Source: Deltaproteobacteria bacterium
GTDB taxonomy: Bacteria > Myxococcota > Polyangia > Haliangiales > Haliangiaceae
Direction of reading: 5' to 3'
Assembly (NCBI GenBank): GCA_018262455.1
Contig: JAGSPR010000205.1
Location: 1-22,244 of the forward strand
Length of the DNA stretch: 22,244 nt
The translations under genes were made by a program, and so were the position numbers. Below the pieces are notes generated by a model. That model worked only from the letters and a program-made list of their open reading frames with translations, ran no database searches and was not told where the DNA came from. The first letter of the stretch is position 1. Every line of letters begins with the position of its first letter. Of this stretch, positions 14,306 through 22,244 are shown one piece after another.

Positions 14306-14386
14306 ATGTACCGCGACCATCTTGCCGCGACGCATGCACGCGTCGAGCAGCTCCAGATCCTCCTTACCCTCCTGGCGGTGAACTGA
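14306..14386 (+). CDS. 26-residue mini-ORF between the zinc-ribbon genes
   Basis: An ATG 1 nt after the preceding stop (TAAGATG) opens 26 codons reading MYRDHLAATHARVEQLQ and then ILLTLLAVN. Its TGA overlaps the next gene's start as TGATG. From memory, the opening resembles the N-terminal segment of coiled-coil proteins common in myxobacteria (MYRDxxEAxxARVxxLE), so it may be a truncated remnant of one. Alternatively it may serve translational coupling between the zinc-ribbon genes. No ribosome-binding site of its own is visible; reinitiation after the upstream stop would be required. Confidence 0.38.
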   Translation: MYRDHLAATHARVEQLQILLTLLAVN

Positions 14387-14805
14387 TGTTGACTTGCTCG
14401 ACCTGCGGCGCCACGAACGAGCGCGGCTCGGTGTTCTGCTCACAATGCGCGACGAACCTCACCGTCGCGAGCCAAGGGGTTCGGTACAACCCGAATGCCC
14501 AGCTCCCTCCCCCGCAGCACGGATACCAGTACGGCAACAGCTACTCGTTGCCGTCGCGCTCGGGGACGATCCTGACGCTCGGCATCCTGTCGCTGGTCGT
14601 GTGCGGCATCATGGGTCCGATCGCGTGGGCGATGGGGAACGAGGAGCTGCGGCGGATCGACTCCGGCACCACGGAGCCGGGCCAGCGCGGCAGCGTCGTC
14701 GCGGGTCGGATCTGCGGCATCATCGCGACCTGCCTGATGATCTTCAGCGCACTCCTCATCGTCTTCGTGTTCGCGACGGTGTCGAGCCACTCGCACCGCT
14801 ACTGA
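14386..14805 (+). CDS. Zinc-ribbon membrane protein with DUF4190-like domain (copy 2)
   Basis: The product is 139 residues. A zinc ribbon (Cys4, Cys7, Cys18, Cys21; CSTC...CSQC) is followed by a Pro/Gln/Tyr-rich linker (PPPQHGYQYGNSYSLP, about 41-56) and two membrane segments (about 60-82 and 105-130). The loop WAMGNEELRRIDSGTTEPGQ is of DUF4190 type. It ends in a His-containing tail (SSHSHRY), as copy 1 ends in SRHHF. It is paralogous to 13930-14304, with a shared FCSQCATNL. The ATG overlaps the mini-ORF stop as TGATG, and GGCGGTG lies shortly upstream. The cellular role is unknown. Confidence 0.87.
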   Translation: MLTCSTCGATNERGSVFCSQCATNLTVASQGVRYNPNAQLPPPQHGYQYGNSYSLPSRSGTILTLGILSLVVCGIMGPIAWAMGNEELRRIDSGTTEPGQRGSVVAGRICGIIATCLMIFSALLIVFVFATVSSHSHRY

Positions 14806-14834
14806 GCGCGCGCACGGCTTTCAGGCTCACCCTC

Positions 14835-15248
14835 ATGACCGAGCCAGCGCCGGCCGCCCCTCCCAGGCCACGGGCTTCACTGCCCTGGGCCCGGCTCGCC
14901 GCCGCGGTGTGGGGCGCGATGATGCTCAGTGGGCTCGTGATCGGCGCGGTCGGTCCGGCCTCCTGGCGCGACGCGCTCGCTCACGACGGACCGGGCTGCC
15001 CGTTTCGGCGAACCACGGGCATCGATTGTCCGTTCTGCGGCATGACGCGCGGGACGCTCGCGATCGGCGGTGGCGAGTGGCGCAAGGCGCTCGACTTTCA
15101 TCCGTTCGCGCCGCTCGTCCTGTTCGGGATGCTCGCGCTGATGGTGATCATCGTCGCCGGTCGCGCCGACCTGCTGCTGCGTGGCAAGCGGCCGTACTAC
15201 GTGCTCGGGTCGATCATCGCGATCTGGATCCTCCGCCTCGTGCTGTAG
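14835..15248 (+). CDS. DUF2752 family membrane protein
   Basis: The product is 137 residues with the DUF2752 hallmark TGIDCPFCGMTRG (61-73), usually CPxCGxTRA in the family. An upstream Cys55 sits in GPGCPFRR, and KALDFHPFAPLVLF (85-98) corresponds to the conserved 'HP' segment before the second membrane span. Membrane segments lie at about 19-41, 90-112 and 118-136. The biochemical function of the family is not established. The ATG at 14835 gives a normal length, with a Pro/Ala-rich cytoplasmic N-terminus. The gap to the preceding gene is 29 nt, so it may be cotranscribed. Confidence 0.9.
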   Translation: MTEPAPAAPPRPRASLPWARLAAAVWGAMMLSGLVIGAVGPASWRDALAHDGPGCPFRRTTGIDCPFCGMTRGTLAIGGGEWRKALDFHPFAPLVLFGMLALMVIIVAGRADLLLRGKRPYYVLGSIIAIWILRLVL

Positions 15249-15277
15249 CAACGCGCCCGGTGGTACTGTGGGGAACT

Positions 15278-16968
<1,691 letters not shown>

Positions 16969-16981
<13 letters not shown>

Positions 16982-17940
16982 TCTTGGCCCTCTCGGTGGT
17001 CCTGGCCCTGAGCTCGCGCGGGCGCGCGCAACAGGCGGAGCCCGATCGCGACGGCGACCGGATCTCGGATCGCAACGACAAGTGTCCGAACGACCCGGAA
17101 GACCAGGACGGCTTTCAGGACGAGGATGGCTGTCCCGATCCCGACAACGACAAGGACGGCATCCTCGATCGCAATGACCAGTGCCCGAACGACCCGGAAG
17201 ACAAGGACGGCTTTCAGGACGAGGATGGCTGTCCCGATCCTGACAACGACATAGACGGCGTCATCGATGCCAGCGACAAGTGCCCCAACCAGCCCGAGAC
17301 GAAGAATGGATTCCAGGATCAGGATGGCTGTCCTGACGCCCTTCCGCGTGTGCTGGAAGGCCGAACCACGCCCCACCCAGACTTCGCCGACTGGGTGCCG
17401 CCCAAGGGGCTCCCGGCCACACCGTCCATCACGTCGAAGAGACCACCTCCGAGCGCCACGCCAGTGGTCCCCGCGATCGGTCGCGCGCCCGTCCCGCCGG
17501 CTCGAGCACCGTCGGCGCCGAGCGGATATCGCTGTGGGACCGGCGGCACGCTCGTGGTGAACCAGGGCTGCAAGTGTCCCGCCGGGCGCGTCGAGCGCCG
17601 GGATGCCGACGAGGTCGCGCTGTGCGACAAGAGCGGCGATCCCGCCAAGCCAGCGAGCGGACCGACTGCGCCCCCGAAGGCGGCGAACGGGGACTCACCA
17701 GCGACCTCGCCCGCGACGGCGATGGGAAAGCTCGTCATCATCGCGAAACCAACCATCACCCCCGGCCCATCATGGGCAACCGTCCAGATCGATGGTCGTC
17801 CGGTCGGGGAGACGCCGGTCATCACGAACCTCGCCGAAGGAAGCCACATCATCGCCTTCACCCGGGGGACGACGCACAAGACGTTGAAGGTCTCGGTGAA
17901 GGCCGCCGAGACCACGAAGGTCACGCTCGAGCTCGAGTAG
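16969..17940 (+). CDS. Secreted thrombospondin type-3 repeat protein with PEGA-like C-terminus
   Basis: The product is 323 residues. A signal peptide (MRTLILALSVVLALSSRGRA) is followed by about three 33-residue TSP3-type calcium-binding repeats (about 25-123) with DxDxDxxxDxxDxCP spacing: DRDGDRISDRNDKCP, DNDKDGILDRNDQCP, DNDIDGVIDASDKCP. A Pro-rich linker (about 125-186) leads to a four-Cys module (YRCG, GCKCPAGR, ALCDK; about 187-220). After a second Ala/Pro linker, a PEGA-like domain (about 253-323) shows ATVQIDGRPVGETPVITNLA. The ATG lies inside the end of the kinase gene, so the two are coupled. A surface or periplasmic protein acting with the kinase's outer domain is plausible inference. 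The stop is 2 nt from the convergent MCE gene's stop. Confidence 0.88.
17083..17280 (+). repeat. 99-bp tandem repeat encoding TSP3 units
   Basis: Two consecutive 99-bp units (17083-17181 and 17182-17280) encode the 33-residue TSP3-type repeat and are almost identical at the DNA level, notably across the segment for NDPEDxDGFQDEDGCPDPDN. A third, more diverged partial unit follows from 17281. The near-identity suggests recent duplication or gene conversion. Confidence 0.85.
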
Positions 17941-17942
17941 TC

Positions 17943-18989
17943 TCAGTCCTTCGGACGCGCGATCACCCGCCACGGCTGGCGTTTCATGATCTTGCCCAGC
18001 GCCTTGGCGTCCTCGGGGAACTCGGGATCGCGGGCGAGTCGCCCGAGCGAGCCTTCCCCGCGGTCGATCCGATCGCTGATGTCCTGGAGCTTCGCGAGCA
18101 GCGGATCGATCTCGTCGATCGCGGCGCGGATCCGGGTGACCGCGAGCTCCACGGCCTTGACCGCGGCGGGGCCACGCGTACCGAGCCTGGCGCCGAGGCC
18201 GTCGATGCCGACGGAGAGCGCGCCGCCCTTCGCTCCGAGCACATCGAGCATCTGGCGCGCCTGCGTGACCGTGACGCGGGCCTGCGCGAGCATGGCCGCG
18301 AGCTGCTCGAGCCCGGCGTCTCCACCGAGGGTGACGTCGCGCAGCCGGCGGGCCTCGGTGACGAGCCCGTCGAGCTCGGTCCCCAGCGACGCGACGCCTG
18401 CCCCATGCGGGACGACGTCATCCATGGTCGCCTCGAGCTGACGCAGGTTGGTGCGCAACGCGTCGAGGTCAGGGGCGATCGCGTCGGCGAACTGCTTGGC
18501 CGTGGTGAGGTCGTCCCACATGCGCTGCAGCATGTTGTCGATGCTCGGTGGCGCCATCCCGAGGAACTCGTCGCCCTCGGCGAGCGACGGTGCCTGGGGG
18601 TCAGGGGCAGGACCGATCTCGAGATAGCGCTCCGACAGCGGTCCCCGCGAGGCCACGAAGACATCGCCGCCACGAGGGATGCGGCGCGCCTGCCGTGCCT
18701 CGATCGCGATCACCGCGACCACACCCTCGTCGCCGCCGAGCGGACCGGGCGCACCGTGCGGTGAGCGCGCGATGGTCTCGATCGTCCCGATCGTCCGACC
18801 GGCCACGACGAGAGGCGCACCCTCGCGCAGCGTCCCGGCGTGCCGGAAGTACACGCGGATCCGGACCTGGGCGCCCCATTCGATGCGGTCTGCGACGAAC
18901 ACGAAGAAGCCGATCGCGAGCACGAGCAGCACGATCGTGATCGCCCCGACGCGGCGGGTCAGGCGCTCGTCCTGCGCGAGGAGGCTCAC
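17943..18989 (-). CDS. mlaD: MCE-domain (MlaD-like) lipid-transport protein 1
   Basis: The product is 348 residues. A short cytoplasmic N-terminus precedes one membrane anchor (about 14-33). The MCE domain (about 40-127) contains VYFRHAGTLREGAPLVVAGR and TIGTIETI, then FVASRGPLSERYLEIGP. The remainder is a long helical region (about 148-320; many Leu/Ala/Asp heptads) like those forming tunnels or needles in other MCE proteins, ending in KRQPWRVIARPKD. Such proteins oligomerise in the periplasm on MlaFE-type transporters. The GTG start is 4 nt after the stop of the other MCE gene, so they form one operon. Compared with the neighbour it has a 10-residue insertion (SPHGAPGPLG) within the MCE domain. 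Partner permeases lie at 11435-13029. Confidence 0.9.
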   Translation of the reverse strand: MSLLAQDERLTRRVGAITIVLLVLAIGFFVFVADRIEWGAQVRIRVYFRHAGTLREGAPLVVAGRTIGTIETIARSPHGAPGPLGGDEGVVAVIAIEARQARRIPRGGDVFVASRGPLSERYLEIGPAPDPQAPSLAEGDEFLGMAPPSIDNMLQRMWDDLTTAKQFADAIAPDLDALRTNLRQLEATMDDVVPHGAGVASLGTELDGLVTEARRLRDVTLGGDAGLEQLAAMLAQARVTVTQARQMLDVLGAKGGALSVGIDGLGARLGTRGPAAVKAVELAVTRIRAAIDEIDPLLAKLQDISDRIDRGEGSLGRLARDPEFPEDAKALGKIMKRQPWRVIARPKD

Positions 18990-18993
18990 GCGC

Positions 18994-20025
18994 TCACTCC
19001 TTCCAGAACAGCTTCCAGGGATTGCGCTTGAGGTCGCGGATCAGCTCACGCAGATCGCTGTAGAGCTCGTCGCGTGACAGCAGCGCGCCCACGCTACCCT
19101 TGCCGGCGCGCAGGTCGGTGACCATGCCATTGACGTTGTCGAGCAGGCCTCCCGCCTGCCCTGCCGCCGCGGCGGCCTTGTCTGCAGCGGTGATCGCGCG
19201 ATCGATGCGCTGCTCCGTGATGATGCCGGTCACGCGCGTGGCGTCGGTCATCAGCGCGGAGGCCGACGGGGTGAGCGTCGTCATGGTCTGCTGCGCCACC
19301 TTCAGCGTCGCGTCGGCATCGCCGACGAGGTTCGCGATGGGACGTCCGTCGCCGAGCCCGGCGTTGACCTTGCCGAGCGTCGTCTTGGCCTCGTGCGCGA
19401 GCTCGGAGCCGTTCTGGATCAGCTCGCCGAGTTGCTTGCGGTTGTCGATCAGCAGCGTGTTCACCTCGGCCACCGCGCTCGCGCCGTTCGACAGCAAGTG
19501 CTTGATCGCATCGCGATCATCGCGCAGCACGGAGGACACCCCTTCGAGCACCTCGTAGAGCCGCGCGACCACGAGATCGGTCCGCGGCGGGTCATGGACG
19601 ACGTGGGAGTCGTGGATGATCGTGTCGGCCGTGATCGGCGGGTGCTCCCAGTCCCGGCCCGGCACGATCTCGAGGTACTGCTCGCCGAGGACACCGGCGG
19701 TGTTGATGAAGAACTCGGCATCCTGGCGGATGCTGTCGCGCGCACGATCCTCGACCCACGCGGTGACCCGCACCTGCACGCGCTTGCCGAGCTTGGGATC
19801 GAGCTGACCGCCGAGGAACTCGATCTCCTTGACCTTGCCGACCTTGATGCCCGAGACCCTGATCGGCGCCCCTGCCTGGAGCGAGCCGATGTAATCGAAG
19901 TCGACCTGGACCGTGAACCCCGAGCGCAGCGAGAAGTTGCCGAGCACGAAGATGAAGCCCAACAGGATGGCGCTCGAGATCAGGATCAGCAGTCCGACCT
20001 TGAATTCCAGGCCGCGTTCGCGCAT
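18994..20025 (-). CDS. mlaD: MCE-domain (MlaD-like) lipid-transport protein 2
   Basis: The product is 343 residues. The opening RERGLEFKVGLLILISSAIL gives one membrane anchor (about 10-29). The MCE domain (about 37-123) shows VQVDFDYIGSLQAGAPIRVS, GIKVGKVKEIEF and FFINTAGVLGEQYLEIVPG. A long helical tail (about 148-330) follows and the protein ends in LKRNPWKLFWKE, a common MCE ending. The ATG at 20025 is chosen because the anchor begins there; codons further upstream overlap the preceding gene and are Arg-rich. No strong ribosome-binding site is visible. It precedes MCE protein 1 by 4 nt and follows the Asp-rich lipoprotein by 49 nt. MCE proteins carry lipid between membranes; the cargo and direction here are unknown. 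Confidence 0.92.
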   Translation of the reverse strand: MRERGLEFKVGLLILISSAILLGFIFVLGNFSLRSGFTVQVDFDYIGSLQAGAPIRVSGIKVGKVKEIEFLGGQLDPKLGKRVQVRVTAWVEDRARDSIRQDAEFFINTAGVLGEQYLEIVPGRDWEHPPITADTIIHDSHVVHDPPRTDLVVARLYEVLEGVSSVLRDDRDAIKHLLSNGASAVAEVNTLLIDNRKQLGELIQNGSELAHEAKTTLGKVNAGLGDGRPIANLVGDADATLKVAQQTMTTLTPSASALMTDATRVTGIITEQRIDRAITAADKAAAAAGQAGGLLDNVNGMVTDLRAGKGSVGALLSRDELYSDLRELIRDLKRNPWKLFWKE

Positions 20026-20074
20026 GGCGGGAGCGTACCCGATACCGGGCCATTCCCCCTCCGAGACGTCACCC

Positions 20075-20392
20075 TTACATCGCGTCGGGGGGAGCGTCGA
20101 TCGGAGGCGGGGCATCGATCGGGGCATCGATCGGGGCATCGATCGACGCGTCGATCGGCCGGGCATCGGGCGCCGCGTCGCTCCCGGGTGCGGCATCGTC
20201 CGGCACCACGGCGGCGTCGATCGAGCCTGTCGGCGCACACGCGTGGACGCCGAAGTCACAGATGAGCCCCGTGTCGCACTCCGACGACGAGTTGCAGGTC
20301 TCGCCGGCCCGCTTCAGGCTGCTGCTGCCGCACGCGACGGCGGTCGCGGCCGTGAGCGCCAGCACTGCTCCCCATCGACGCGCGTGCTGCAT
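20075..20392 (-). CDS. Asp-rich small lipoprotein upstream of the MCE genes
   Basis: The product is 105 residues. The lipoprotein signal ends at TAVAC (Cys21). A short module with four cysteines (GETCNSSSECDTGLICDFGV, then ACAP; about 31-54) precedes a low-complexity acidic tail (about 57-105) built from DAAPDA and repeated IDAP units. Its DNA is a repetitive GCATCGATCGGG-like pattern (20098-20170). Such Asp/Ala/Pro tails act as linkers in many myxobacterial surface lipoproteins, but here the protein ends in the tail with no domain beyond. The ATG at 20392 is preceded directly by GGGGG. It sits 49 nt before the MCE genes and may be cotranscribed as an accessory of that system, which is inference. 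Confidence 0.8.
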   Translation of the reverse strand: MQHARRWGAVLALTAATAVACGSSSLKRAGETCNSSSECDTGLICDFGVHACAPTGSIDAAVVPDDAAPGSDAAPDARPIDASIDAPIDAPIDAPPPIDAPPDAM

Positions 20393-20440
20393 CCCCCGAA
20401 GATACCCCGCGAGGCGCGACGGATGTGGACGCCGAAACTG

Positions 20441-20466
20441 AAAACGGCCCGCAGATCGCGAGCCGT
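20441..20466 (-). terminator. Rho-independent terminator after 20490-22244
   Basis: On the minus strand ACGGCTCGC pairs with GCGGGCCGT (nine pairs including one G-T) around the loop GATCT, followed by TTTT and then CAGTTTC. It begins about 24 nt after the stop of the large membrane-protein gene and ends before the Asp-rich lipoprotein start, separating the two transcription units. Confidence 0.7.
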
Positions 20467-20489
20467 CCTGGGAAGTTGCGAGAGGTGCG

Positions 20490-22244
20490 CTAGGCCGGTG
20501 GGGGATAGCCCCCGCCCGGCGGCGGATAGCCGCCACCCTGCGGCGGGTAACCGCCACCTTGCGGCGGGTAACCGCCACCTTGCGGCGGGTAGCCTCCGCC
20601 CGGCGGCGGGTAACCGCCCCCCGCCGCCATCCCGCCATAGCCGCCCGGCTGGGCGCCGCCCCCCTCGAGAGCGTTGAACTTGGGCTGGATGATCCAGACG
20701 CCGACCGGTGCGATGAACAGCATCAGCAAGAACGCCGTCATCTGCTCGTAGCCGGTCGCCTTGTGGACGCCCTGCGACCACTTCCACAGGAAGTAGAAGA
20801 TGCCGCCTGGCACGGCGATCCACCAGCCCGAGATGACCGGCTCGCCCGTCCGCTTCTGCATCTGGTTCTTGGTCTCGACGAGCCAGTAGATGAGGAACAG
20901 CGGGACGAGCAGGAGCAGCACCGTTCCGAGCTGTTTGCGCCGCATCACCGGCTCCGCGAACATCGCCTCGTAGACGCTGGGCGACGACATCAGCACCACG
21001 CCCAGGAACGCGACGAGGTAGAGCAGCATGCGCGCAAACATGAGCAGCGTGCCGACCACAGAGCCGTGGATCAGCCCGTCGATCGCCATCAGGAACGCGA
21101 ACGCCGGCAGCCACAGCAGGAGGATCGCGCAGATCGCGGGGCCGAACGCATCGATCGCTTGCAGAGCCGGTGGCAACTTCTGCGGCGGGATCACGAACAC
21201 GACGCAGAAGACTCCGAGCGCGGTGACGAGGAACTGCAGCAGCTGGCCAACGATCTGGAGTGCGCCGCCATGGAACGAGAACGCGGGTCCGATCATCGAC
21301 AGGAACGGGATGAACAGCAGGCCGGCGCCGATCGCGATGACGACGCGCGCGGTCTGGTCGCTCGGTTTCGCGATGCGCGAGAGCAGACCGAACAACAAGA
21401 TCACGTACGCGAACGCGTAGAGCGTCGTGCCACCAAGGATCAGCGGGGCGAGCGTCAGGATCCCCCAGAAGGAAATGCCAAACGGGATCCACTGAAGGAC
21501 CGCGGGGGGGATCTGCTGGCGCAGGTTCGGTGGCGCCGCCGCGACGAGCAGGTAGGCAGCACCAGCGATGATCGGGAAGATCACCAGCCGCCACAGTGGC
21601 ATGTAGGAGCTGAACGGGAACCTGAGCGGACTGATGCTCATCGGGACGACGATCGATACGATCAGCGCCACGCCCGCCAGGAACAGGACCTTGCGCTGCA
21701 AGCTCGCATCGCTCAGCCGGCTGACCGGGATGCCAAAGATCGTTCCAGGCGCCGAGTGCGGAATGCCGCCCATCGGTCCCGCCTCGAACGCGGGTTGCAT
21801 CGACGGTGGCTGGCCATACCCGGGAGCCGCGCCGGGATACTGTCCTTGCGGCGCAGGCGGAAAGCCGCCCGGTGCTCCGCCGCCAAAGCTCGGTTGCTGC
21901 GGGGGCGCGCCGTAGCTCGGCTGACCCGGCGGTGGTCCACCAAACGCTGGTTGCTGCGGCGGCTGCCCGTACGCGGGAGGCTGCTGTCCGAAACCTTGCG
22001 GCGGCGGCTGACCGAACGCGGGCGACTGCTGACCGAACGCGGGCGGCGGCGGCTGGCCGTAGGGCTGCTGCGCCGCTCCGCCCGGAAACGATCCCGGTGG
22101 CTGTCCGTAGGCCGGCTGCGGGGGCTGGCCGTACGGCGGCGGCTGACCGTACGGTGGCTGGTGCGGCGGCTGACCGTACGGTGGCTGCTGCGGCGGCTGA
22201 CCGTACGCTGGCTGCTGCGGCGGCTGACCGTACGCTGGCTGCTG
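20490..22244 (-). CDS. Polytopic membrane protein with PYGQ- and GGYPP-repeat tails (5'-partial)
   Basis: The open frame continues without a stop to the window edge, so the true start lies outside; 584 residues are visible. The first ~165 are a Pro/Gln/Gly/aromatic low-complexity region built on [13 protein letters not shown] 9-mers, degenerating to AFGQ, SYGAPP and SFGGG. A core of about 330 residues contains roughly ten hydrophobic membrane segments ([66 protein letters not shown]). The C-terminus has about six [14 protein letters not shown] heptads. The first in-window ATG at 21800 lies well inside the repetitive region and is unlikely to be the start. I recognise no named family; the tails should be cytoplasmic or envelope-exposed flexible segments. 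A terminator follows at 20441-20466. Confidence 0.85.
   Translation of the reverse strand, partial: QQPAYGQPPQQPAYGQPPQQPPYGQPPHQPPYGQPPPYGQPPQPAYGQPPGSFPGGAAQQPYGQPPPPAFGQQSPAFGQPPPQGFGQQPPAYGQPPQQPAFGGPPPGQPSYGAPPQQPSFGGGAPGGFPPAPQGQYPGAAPGYGQPPSMQPAFEAGPMGGIPHSAPGTIFGIPVSRLSDASLQRKVLFLAGVALIVSIVVPMSISPLRFPFSSYMPLWRLVIFPIIAGAAYLLVAAAPPNLRQQIPPAVLQWIPFGISFWGILTLAPLILGGTTLYAFAYVILLFGLLSRIAKPSDQTARVVIAIGAGLLFIPFLSMIGPAFSFHGGALQIVGQLLQFLVTALGVFCVVFVIPPQKLPPALQAIDAFGPAICAILLLWLPAFAFLMAIDGLIHGSVVGTLLMFARMLLYLVAFLGVVLMSSPSVYEAMFAEPVMRRKQLGTVLLLLVPLFLIYWLVETKNQMQKRTGEPVISGWWIAVPGGIFYFLWKWSQGVHKATGYEQMTAFLLMLFIAPVGVWIIQPKFNALEGGGAQPGGYGGMAAGGGYPPPGGGYPPQGGGYPPQGGGYPPQGGGYPPPGGGYPPPA
20493..20618 (-). 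repeat. 21-bp tandem repeats encoding GGGYPPx
   Basis: About six consecutive 21-bp units encode the heptad GGGYPPQ or GGGYPPP at the C-terminus of the membrane protein. The middle three are nearly identical in DNA sequence. Copy-number change would keep the frame. Confidence 0.85.
22137..22244 (-). repeat. 27-bp tandem repeats encoding QQPxYGQPP
   Basis: Reading on the minus strand from the window edge, four 27-bp units encode [27 protein letters not shown] and HQPPYGQPP. The first two differ little or not at all. The array probably continues beyond the window. Confidence 0.85.

Noticed and set aside
14394..14834. Open frame extending the DUF2752 gene upstream to 14394
   Set aside because: It is an Arg-rich shadow of the second zinc-ribbon gene. 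The DUF2752 protein has normal length from 14835.
22137..22244. CRISPR-like 27-bp repeats
   Set aside because: The units are directly adjacent with no unique spacers, keep an open frame encoding QQPxYGQPP, and belong to the membrane protein.

Overview
This is GC-rich DNA with dense, often overlapping genes. It encodes many lipoproteins with Pro/Thr/Ala- or Asp-rich linkers, a Ser/Thr protein kinase, FG-GAP and thrombospondin type-3 repeat proteins, and paired MCE lipid-transport genes. Together these suggest a Gram-negative myxobacterium-like organism (Myxococcota, possibly Kofleriaceae/Haliangiales). That assignment is inferred from gene content only. No phage, transposon, CRISPR or rRNA signal was found.

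Layout. 18-88: tRNA-Cys on the minus strand. 189-1453: two divergent, similarly built small lipoproteins separated by a 341-bp intergenic stretch. 1454-6223 (minus): a secreted hypothetical protein, a large FG-GAP/CARDB-like lipoprotein, and two paralogous coiled-coil/one-membrane-segment proteins with an intrinsic terminator between them. 6339-8650 (plus): a CpsB/CapC-type PHP phosphatase, a UPF0104/LPG-synthase-like membrane protein and a small secreted protein. 8707-13787 (plus): threonine aldolase, a TPR-like lipoprotein, then an ATPase-permease-permease-ATPase block of the Mla/MCE family, each gene overlapping the next by 4 nt. 13788-15248: a structured intergenic region, two zinc-ribbon/DUF4190-like membrane proteins with a 26-codon mini-ORF between them, and a DUF2752 protein. 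15278-17940: a Ser/Thr kinase with a degenerate SUMF1/FGE-like C-terminus, overlapping a secreted TSP3-repeat/PEGA-like protein. 17943-20392 (minus): two MCE (MlaD-like) proteins and an Asp-rich lipoprotein. 20490-22244 (minus, running off the window): a polytopic membrane protein with repetitive low-complexity tails at both ends.

How they fit. The two permeases and two ATPases (10760-13787) and the two MCE proteins (17943-20025) are the parts of an inner-membrane lipid transporter, present in duplicate and split between two loci on opposite strands. The first ATPase appears damaged. About 17 residues around the switch-histidine loop are missing and the frame has shifted, so its truncated core reads straight into the first permease as one 483-residue ORF. 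The second ATPase is intact apart from an LSDGM signature, and could energise both permeases. This, the coiled-coil pair, the kinase/FGE/PEGA arrangement and the structured spacer at 13788-13878 are the points most worth checking.
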